A DNA stretch of 5,208 bases from a bacterium. Its GTDB lineage: Bacteria; SZUA-79; Acidulodesulfobacterales; Acidulodesulfobacteraceae. The notes below the pieces were generated by a model, which had not been told where the DNA came from, searched no databases, and saw nothing but the letters and a program-made list of their open reading frames with translations. Positions within the stretch are counted from its first letter, which is position 1. Each line of letters starts with the position of its first letter. The stretch covers positions 1-5,208 of the forward strand of contig JAJYZM010000097.1 of the NCBI GenBank assembly GCA_021799935.1, in the 5' to 3' direction. Position numbers and translations under genes: made by a program. Of this stretch, positions 1 to 3,520 are shown one piece after another.

Positions 1-44
1 TTGTCTCTCTTATATAGAATTTTTAAAAATGGGGGTAGTTTTTT

Positions 45-121
45 GGGCGGATAGCTCAGCCGGTTAGAGCATCGGCTTTACAAGCCGGGGGTCACAGGTT
101 CGAACCCTGTTCCGCCTACCA
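45..121 (+). tRNA. tRNA-Val (anticodon UAC)
   Basis: This is a complete cloverleaf. The acceptor stem is gggcgga (45-51) with tccgcct (111-117), all paired, with one G-U at the first pair. The D stem is gctc/gagc (54-57/67-70). The anticodon stem is 72-76/84-88 around the seven-base loop TTTACAA, giving anticodon TAC (80-81 centre, 79-81), which reads valine GUA-type codons. The T stem is acagg/cctgt (94-98/106-110) around the loop TTCGAAC. The discriminator base is A118 and CCA is encoded at 119-121. The gene is intact, as expected when an integrating element restores the 3' end of the tRNA it enters. The 44 bases upstream hold no gene; a TAGAAT at 15-20 could be a -10 box, but the matching -35 would lie outside the window. 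Confidence 0.96.
89..121 (+). other. putative attL core in tRNA 3' end
   Basis: Tyrosine integrases of genomic islands commonly recombine within the T arm and 3' end of tRNA genes, and the integrase gene here starts 131 bp past the CCA and reads away from the tRNA. The core is therefore inferred to lie within the T arm and acceptor 3' strand. The exact limits cannot be set, because no second copy of this sequence occurs in the window. The attR partner should be a direct repeat of part of this stretch at the far end of the element, beyond 5208. Confidence 0.5.
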
Positions 122-156
122 TTCAAAACCGCAGTAAATAAGCACTTCCAAGCCTC

Positions 157-185
157 TTGACATTCCGCAATAAACTTGCTAAAAT
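157..185 (+). promoter_or_regulatory. sigma70-type promoter of the integrase gene
   Basis: A perfect -35 box TTGACA (157-162) is followed after exactly 17 bp by TAAAAT (180-185), five of six matches to the -10 consensus. Transcription would begin near 192 and leave a leader of about 60 nt before the ATG at 252. The tandem repeats at 212-233 lie in that leader, so a protein bound there could block transcription. The promoter lies just inside the element, so it should move with the integrase gene on excision. Confidence 0.65.
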
Positions 186-211
186 CGCCATAAATGACAC
201 AAATTTTTATA

Positions 212-233
212 AAATCCGTCACAAATCCGTCAC
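212..233 (+). repeat. perfect tandem 11-bp repeat in the integrase leader
   Basis: AAATCCGTCAC occurs twice without a gap (212-222 and 223-233). It lies between the attachment core and the integrase start, where arm-type binding sites for integrase or excisionase are typically found, and the 11-bp period is close to one helical turn. The function is inferred from position only. Confidence 0.55.
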
Positions 234-251
234 AATGGAAAAATAGCAAAA

Positions 252-1370
252 ATGTCAGATAAAATAAGGCTGCGCGGCAAAATATGGCATTACGATATAA
301 CGATTGATAATATCCGTTATCGCGGCAGCTGTCAGACAGAAGATAAAAACGAAGCAGAAAAAATCGCAAGCGCGATTAAAACCGACATTATCCGAAACAA
401 GCACGATATACCCACAAAAATCAATTATAACGATTACAATTTTAACGAACTTTGGGAAATGTATATACAATCCCAAGTTATAAGTGAAAGAGCGATAGAG
501 AGAAAGATAACAGCGCGAAAACATTTTGTGCAATTTAATAATAAATCTATTGGCAGTATAACCCGGACGGATATTGAAAATTACCAGCTCAAAAGAAAAT
601 TAGAAATAATTGCTATGCCTCGGAATCGGAATAAGAGAGAACAGGAAATATCATTCCGAACGGTAAATATTGAAACAAGCATACTCCATAACTTCTTTGA
701 ATTTTGTATTAATAAGGAATTAATAGATAAAAATCCCGCCGAAAAAATTACGCAATTAAACGAATTATCACGATTAAAAACTCTTTCCGATACCGATATC
801 CAAAAACTTATTAACGGAGCTACTAATAAGCTTACTCGTGATTTAATAACCTTTTTGATTTATACCGGCTGTCGGAAAGGCGAGGCCCTAAATCTTAAGT
901 GGGACGACGTGGACTTGCAGAACGACGTAATAGCTATAAAAGGGACTAAGACAAGATACGACCGCTATATTCCTATATCGAAGCCCTTAAAAGAGCTTTT
1001 AAGCCATATCGAAAAACATCAGGACTGTTTATACGTATTTAATCGAAATGGGGCAAAATTGACCAATTTTAAGCGTTCATTTCATACCGCCTGCCGTAAT
1101 GCCGGAATAAAAGATTTAAGGATCCACGACTTAAGACACGTATTCGCAAGCACCCTTACCATGAACGACGTATCGCTCTATAAGACGGGAATACTCTTAG
1201 GACACCGGACGCCGAACATGACCCAGAGATATGCCCATTTGAAGCCGAGTTCTTTAAAAAAAGAGATAGAAAAAGCATTCGGCACTAAAAGTCCGGAAGA
1301 ATTAAAAAGAGAAGAATACGAAAGGGCGCTGGATATTATAAGGGAATATGAGAAGAACGGCGGAGAATAA
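252..1370 (+). CDS. int: site-specific tyrosine recombinase (integrase)
   Basis: This 372-residue protein should catalyse integration of the element into tRNA-Val and, with an excisionase, its excision. All catalytic residues of the phage-integrase family are visible: Arg208 in TGCRKGEAL, Lys233 in the beta-hairpin (GTKTR), His292 and Arg295 in HDLRH, His318 in LLGHRT and the nucleophile Tyr327 in TQRYAHL. The first 55 or so residues (RGKIWHYDITIDNIRYRGSC, then a Glu/Lys-rich helix) look like an arm-DNA-binding domain. Residues about 65-160 form the core-binding SAM-like domain and about 175-335 the catalytic domain. A charged helical tail follows. The length is typical for island integrases. 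The start at 252 has only a weak upstream GGA (237-239), but it sits directly before the N-terminal domain. The gene is intact, so integration is probably still possible. The exact subfamily was not determined. Confidence 0.95.
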   Translation: MSDKIRLRGKIWHYDITIDNIRYRGSCQTEDKNEAEKIASAIKTDIIRNKHDIPTKINYNDYNFNELWEMYIQSQVISERAIERKITARKHFVQFNNKSIGSITRTDIENYQLKRKLEIIAMPRNRNKREQEISFRTVNIETSILHNFFEFCINKELIDKNPAEKITQLNELSRLKTLSDTDIQKLINGATNKLTRDLITFLIYTGCRKGEALNLKWDDVDLQNDVIAIKGTKTRYDRYIPISKPLKELLSHIEKHQDCLYVFNRNGAKLTNFKRSFHTACRNAGIKDLRIHDLRHVFASTLTMNDVSLYKTGILLGHRTPNMTQRYAHLKPSSLKKEIEKAFGTKSPEELKREEYERALDIIREYEKNGGE

Positions 1371-1480
1371 GGAATTTAAAAAATAAGGTTCGCAAGTAAA
1401 ATGGTCATGAATGATATTATTTCCGCTTACAATGTATTTTCTAAAAAATAAGATAGACACAGCCCCCCCTTCATATCCAT

Positions 1481-1594
1481 TGTGAATTTGTGAATTATCA
1501 ATATTTTTATATTATATATATAGAATATATCTATATTTAAGATATATTAAATAATTCACAAAACATATGTGAATTAATGTGAATTGTGTGAATT
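1481..1594 (+). repeat. TGTGAATT iteron-like repeat cluster
   Basis: TGTGAATT occurs exactly at 1481-1488, 1489-1496, 1568-1575, 1578-1585 and 1587-1594, and in reverse orientation (AATTCACA) at 1553-1560. The first two copies are abutting; the last three start 10 and 9 bp apart, so they face similar sides of the helix. The inverted copy and the 1568 copy form a 9-bp inverted repeat (1552-1560/1568-1576) with a 7-nt spacer. The two groups enclose about 55 bp of almost pure A/T. The pattern resembles initiator-binding iterons or an operator array; no binding protein is known from the sequence. Confidence 0.6.
1524..1548. repeat. AT-only-like palindrome between the two iteron groups
   Basis: A perfect 9-bp inverted repeat (1524-1532 with 1540-1548) surrounds a 7-nt loop. 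It is almost pure A/T and sits in the middle of the repeat cluster, where a DNA-unwinding element would be expected if this is an origin. Such a sequence can also arise by chance in DNA this AT-rich. Confidence 0.35.
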
Positions 1595-1602
1595 ATTAAA
1601 AA

Positions 1603-1654
1603 TAGGCGGTCAAAAAGAAAAAATCATATTATTTCTTTTTTTCTTGGCCGCCTA
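1603..1654. repeat. long imperfect hairpin with purine/pyrimidine arms
   Basis: The arms 1603-1623 and 1634-1654 pair over about 21 positions with two A-C mismatches and two G-T pairs. The base of the stem is GC-rich (AGGCGGTCAA with TTGGCCGCCT) and the upper part is A/G on one arm and T/C on the other. Read on the - strand, the stem is followed by five T residues (complement of 1598-1602), which fits an intrinsic terminator for leftward transcription. No leftward gene is present, so a cruciform or replication structure is an alternative. On the + strand no T-run follows it. Confidence 0.5.
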
Positions 1655-1736
1655 AAAATATTAAAAAAAGCTTTTAACATTATATAATATAATAAGTTGA
1701 AGGTATTATTTATTTCTTTTTTTAACCGTATCTTAA

Positions 1737-1754
1737 GGTCAAATTCGGTCAAAT
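1737..1754 (+). repeat. GGTCAAAT direct repeat, 10-bp period
   Basis: GGTCAAAT occurs at 1737-1744 and 1747-1754, so the two copies start exactly one helical turn apart. They lie in the non-coding region upstream of the regulator gene and may form a site for a dimeric DNA-binding protein. The function is unknown. Confidence 0.35.
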
Positions 1755-1800
1755 ACCGTTAAAAATGTATGACAATATATTGCGCAAAAGAATAAATTTA

Positions 1801-1826
1801 TATAACTTTGTATAACTGAATATAAC
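1801..1826 (+). repeat. TATAAC triple repeat, 10-bp period
   Basis: TATAAC occurs at 1801-1806, 1811-1816 and 1821-1826, always 10 bp apart, so all copies face one side of the helix. Ribbon-helix-helix proteins often bind such phased short repeats, and a gene for one starts 100 bp downstream. The binding role is inferred. Confidence 0.4.
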
Positions 1827-1845
1827 ATATAATACAATAATTTGA

Positions 1846-1916
1846 TGACATATTATAAATATGATAAGTAAAAAAAAAATAAAAAAAAAGGTTGACATAT
1901 GATTTTAATATGATAA
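1846..1916 (+). repeat. duplicated promoter/operator sequence
   Basis: Two related sequences lie 47 bp apart: 1846-1867 and 1893-1916. Each begins TGACATAT and ends ATATGATAA; the second copy has two extra bases in the middle. The second copy covers the -35 and spacer of the regulator's promoter and itself holds two ATATGAT units 11 bp apart (1897-1903 and 1908-1914). The duplicate may be an auxiliary operator or an old promoter duplication. Confidence 0.45.
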
Positions 1917-1919
1917 AAT
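1892..1919 (+). promoter_or_regulatory. sigma70-type promoter of the ribbon-helix-helix gene
   Basis: TTGACA (1892-1897) is followed after 16 bp by TAAAAT (1914-1919), with long A-tracts just upstream (1870-1889) that resemble an UP element. The predicted transcription start, 6-7 bases after the -10 box, falls at 1925-1926, on the ATG itself. No Shine-Dalgarno precedes the gene, so the message is probably leaderless. Confidence 0.65.
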
Positions 1920-1925
1920 ATAAAA

Positions 1926-2117
1926 ATGAAAACCAAAATAACTAAATCAGAACGAATGATGTTCAGACTCTCAAAAAAAGAGAAAACAACGTTCGAAAAA
2001 ATCATAAAAATACAGAATAAAAAAAAGGGCGAAATTCTACGGAATTACGTTCAGGGATACATTAAGGCTTATTCAGACTTATTAATGGATAATAGCGATG
2101 AAAACGAAAAACACTAA
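1926..2117 (+). CDS. small ribbon-helix-helix (CopG/MobC-like) DNA-binding protein
   Basis: The 63-residue product is basic and fits the ribbon-helix-helix fold: a strand at about residues 11-16 (MMFRLS), helix A at about 17-31 (KKEKTTFEKIIKIQN) and helix B at about 34-53 (GEILRNYVQGYIKAYSDLL), then an acidic, Asn/Glu-rich tail. Proteins of this type act as dimers and serve as repressors of plasmid or ICE genes, as antitoxins, or as relaxosome accessory factors. No toxin gene follows. The gene stands alone, with a strong promoter containing repeated ATATGAT units, so autoregulation is the simplest reading; partition or relaxosome roles are alternatives given the repeats upstream. No ribosome binding site is visible, and internal ATGs at 1956 and 1959 also lack one. 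Family identity is inferred from pattern, not from a search. Confidence 0.75.
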   Translation: MKTKITKSERMMFRLSKKEKTTFEKIIKIQNKKKGEILRNYVQGYIKAYSDLLMDNSDENEKH

Positions 2118-2131
2118 ATAAAATAAATAGT

Positions 2132-2162
2132 GCGGTCAGTCCGATTGCAGTCGTCTGACCGC
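2132..2162. repeat. hairpin after the regulator gene
   Basis: GCGGTCAG (2132-2139) pairs perfectly with CTGACCGC (2155-2162). The loop can form a further short stem (2142-2145 with 2150-2153). It lies 14 bp after the stop codon and may end the regulator transcript, but no T-run follows, so it is not a standard intrinsic terminator. The left arm shares GCGGTCA with the left arm of the hairpin at 1603-1654. Confidence 0.5.
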
Positions 2163-2190
2163 TTAACAATGTGTGTTGAATATGCATAAT
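2163..2190 (+). promoter_or_regulatory. possible promoter of the replication operon
   Basis: TTAACA (2163-2168) and CATAAT (2185-2190) each match the -35 and -10 consensus at five of six positions and are 16 bp apart. Transcription from here would begin near 2197 and give a leader of about 100 nt before the ATG at 2298. The spacer is AT-rich, so a chance match is possible. Confidence 0.35.
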
Positions 2191-2245
2191 ATAACATCTT
2201 TATTCGTAATTGTCAATTATCGGCTAAAACCCGCAAAACCTGCGA

Positions 2246-2269
2246 TACCGCTACTTCTACCGCTATCTT
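2246..2269 (+). repeat. 12-bp tandem repeat (TACCGCTA units) in the operon leader
   Basis: TACCGCTA occurs at 2246-2253 and 2258-2265. Counting the spacer bases the unit is about 12 bp, and the sequence is GC-richer than its surroundings. It lies 33-52 bp before the start codon of the excisionase-like gene, so it could be an operator or an RNA-level control site. The function is inferred from position. Confidence 0.35.
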
Positions 2270-2283
2270 TCAATAATATATGG

Positions 2284-2290
2284 GGGGGTG
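2284..2290 (+). promoter_or_regulatory. G-tract Shine-Dalgarno that decides the start at 2298
   Basis: GGGGGTG (2284-2290) matches the ideal GGAGGTG at six of seven bases and lies 7 nt before the ATG at 2298. The upstream in-frame ATG at 2280 has no ribosome binding site and its codons run through the G7 tract (2282-2288), so 2298 is the better start. Confidence 0.6.
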
Positions 2291-2297
2291 TGTCATT

Positions 2298-2570
2298 ATG
2301 ACTCAATCCATACAATCCCCATATTTATCTGTTGCGGAAGCGGCGGAATATATGCACATTTCAAAGTCTTATCTTCGCGAAATCGCTCACTCAAACAAAA
2401 TCAAACACTACAAAATAGGCGCCAAAAGACTTTTCAGGATTGAAGATATCCAAGCTTTCCTCGATTCTTGTTCGGTAAAACCAAACGATCCTAATAATTT
2501 CGGAAGAAAGTATATAAATTCAAAAATAAATAAAAAACAAATAAACATTATAAAAAAGGCGGTTTTATGA
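2298..2570 (+). CDS. excisionase-family helix-turn-helix DNA-binding protein
   Basis: This is a 90-residue protein. Residues 9-57 match the short MerR/excisionase-type winged helix (HTH_17): YLSVAEAAEYMHISKSYLREIAHSNKI forms the helix-turn-helix, followed by the wing and closing helix HYKIGAKRLFRIEDIQAFL. The remaining 33 residues are basic, Asn/Lys-rich and probably disordered. Such proteins either direct integrase towards excision (Xis) or regulate element genes. The stop codon overlaps the ATG of the TOPRIM gene in the sequence ATGA, so the two are translationally coupled and presumably made together. That links it to replication or activation of the element, and excision followed by replication would fit. 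An in-frame start at 2280 would add six residues but is less likely. Whether it is the true excisionase for the integrase is not shown. Confidence 0.85.
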   Translation: MTQSIQSPYLSVAEAAEYMHISKSYLREIAHSNKIKHYKIGAKRLFRIEDIQAFLDSCSVKPNDPNNFGRKYINSKINKKQINIIKKAVL

Positions 2571-3454
2571 TTAGTGCAGAGAAACTTAAAACGATTGATG
2601 CCGAAACGGTTTTAAATACTCTTGGACTGCCCTATAAAAAAACCGGAGACAGGCTAATGGCATTAGCAACATACCGAGACGAAAATACTGCAAGTATTTC
2701 AATCCAAAAGCGTGACGGAAAATGGCTCTGGAAAGACTTCGGAAACGGAAAGGGCGGCAGTTGGATAGACCTTGTTATGATAGCAAAAAATTTAAGTTAT
2801 GTCGAAGCGTTGAAATGGTTGAACTACATTGTCGATGTTAATCTCGAAATCAACATAGAAGAAGATGACAAAATTAATAGGACTAAACAAAGTGCAAACA
2901 TATCAATTATGTCTATTTATTCCGAGGTTTTTAGCAAGAATCTAATTAACTATATGTCAAGACGGGGAATATCTCTAATTCCAACGTGGATTAAGCAGAT
3001 TAATTATACCGTAAGCAGAAATGAACAAATATACAAAAATGTAGCTCTTGCTGTCAAAAATATAAAAGACGGATACGCCCTGAGGAACGAAAAAATAAAA
3101 ATGAATATCGGGAAAAGCGCTTATTCGTTATTTTCCAAAGGCAACCAAAAGGAACTAATTTACGTAGTAGAAGGAATGTTCGACGGTTTAACCGTTGCAG
3201 AAAAGATGAAAGACAGATTATACGATTTAGTAATTTTAAATTCTGTGCAAAATTTAGGCAATGCAGTGTTAGATATAATATCAAGTTATGGTGCGATTGT
3301 TGTGGGTTTTGATAACGATAAAGCTGGACAATATGCAGAAAACAAAATCAAAAATAATGCGGCAAAAAATATATATAAATTTAAATTTGAGGCAAAAGAC
3401 CTAAATGAAGCACTACTACTTAAAGAGAAAATAAAAATAATAAAAATAAAATAA
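2567..3454 (+). CDS. TOPRIM-domain primase-like protein with a zinc-free CHC2-like domain
   Basis: This 295-residue protein has two parts. Residues about 10-86 follow the outline of the DnaG CHC2 zinc-binding domain, including KDFGNGKGGSWIDLVM where DnaG has K-C-F-G-C-G-K-G-G. However, the four metal ligands are replaced by Ala34, Arg37, Asp57 and Asn60, and the protein contains no cysteine at all. Residues about 196-285 form a TOPRIM domain with VEGMFDG (Glu202), GFDNDKAG (Asp249, Asp251) and the closing KDLNEAL motif. TOPRIM proteins of this size occur in plasmids, phages and ICEs as primases or primase-like partners of a helicase. It overlaps the excisionase-like gene by 4 bp, with AAGG at 2556-2559 as a modest ribosome binding site. 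The DUF3987 ATPase follows 66 bp later. The likely role is priming or origin function in element replication. The catalytic metal residues are intact, but primase activity is not proven. The lysine-rich AT-biased tail may be unstructured. Confidence 0.85.
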   Translation: MISAEKLKTIDAETVLNTLGLPYKKTGDRLMALATYRDENTASISIQKRDGKWLWKDFGNGKGGSWIDLVMIAKNLSYVEALKWLNYIVDVNLEINIEEDDKINRTKQSANISIMSIYSEVFSKNLINYMSRRGISLIPTWIKQINYTVSRNEQIYKNVALAVKNIKDGYALRNEKIKMNIGKSAYSLFSKGNQKELIYVVEGMFDGLTVAEKMKDRLYDLVILNSVQNLGNAVLDIISSYGAIVVGFDNDKAGQYAENKIKNNAAKNIYKFKFEAKDLNEALLLKEKIKIIKIK

Positions 3455-3459
3455 AAAAA

Positions 3460-3486
3460 GACATTACAACGGTCAATTGTAATGTC
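3460..3486 (+). terminator. perfect 10-bp hairpin between replication genes (attenuator/terminator-like)
   Basis: GACATTACAA (3460-3469) pairs perfectly with TTGTAATGTC (3477-3486) around a 7-nt loop, CGGTCAA. It lies 5 bp after the TOPRIM stop codon and is followed by A5 then T5 (3487-3496). The T-run starts 5 nt after the stem instead of directly, and the stem is AT-rich, so termination would be partial at best. Partial attenuation or mRNA processing would lower expression of the downstream ATPase relative to the TOPRIM protein. A protein-binding site in DNA is an alternative. Confidence 0.5.
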
Positions 3487-3496
3487 AAAAATTTTT

Positions 3497-3519
3497 AATA
3501 TACTATAGGAGAGTATATT
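3497..3519 (+). promoter_or_regulatory. hairpin carrying the Shine-Dalgarno in its loop
   Basis: AATATACT (3497-3504) pairs perfectly with AGTATATT (3512-3519), leaving the 7-nt loop ATAGGAG. The loop contains the whole Shine-Dalgarno AGGAG (3507-3511), 9 nt before the ATG at 3521, and the stem ends one base before the start codon. The structure could present the ribosome binding site, or form a translational operator for an RNA-binding protein. The stem has only two G-C pairs, so it may be marginal at growth temperature. Confidence 0.5.
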
Positions 3520-3520
3520 T

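Larger units (their letters stand above)
1371..1925. other. long AT-rich non-coding region with clustered repeats, candidate origin
   Basis: No convincing gene lies in these 555 bp on either strand. The stretch 1501-1560 has only 5 G/C bases in 60. From left to right it holds a C7 tract (1463-1469), an 8-bp repeat cluster (1481-1594) around AT-rich palindromes, a long hairpin (1603-1654), paired GGTCAAAT repeats (1737-1754), triple TATAAC repeats (1801-1826) and a duplicated promoter-like sequence (1846-1916). Iterated sites plus an easily melted segment, close to replication genes, are typical of iteron origins, partition sites or regulatory hubs. No relaxase gene or recognisable nick site is seen, so an oriT role is possible but unsupported. 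Confidence 0.5.

Noticed and set aside
64..369. Leftward open frame across the tRNA and integrase start
   Set aside because: It runs antisense through the tRNA gene and the real integrase N-terminus; such frames antisense to tRNA T arms are common artefacts. Its product shows no domain.
1401..1451. 16-codon frame (MVMNDIISAYNVFSKK) after the integrase
   Set aside because: It is too short to evaluate and has no clear ribosome binding site or family resemblance that I can support.
1481..1594. CRISPR-like array
   Set aside because: The repeats are only 8 bp, nearly abutting, with an inverted member and no spacers of regular length.
1666..1675. AAAAGCTTTT palindrome
   Set aside because: It is a short low-complexity palindrome with no T-run or neighbouring gene end to suggest a terminator.
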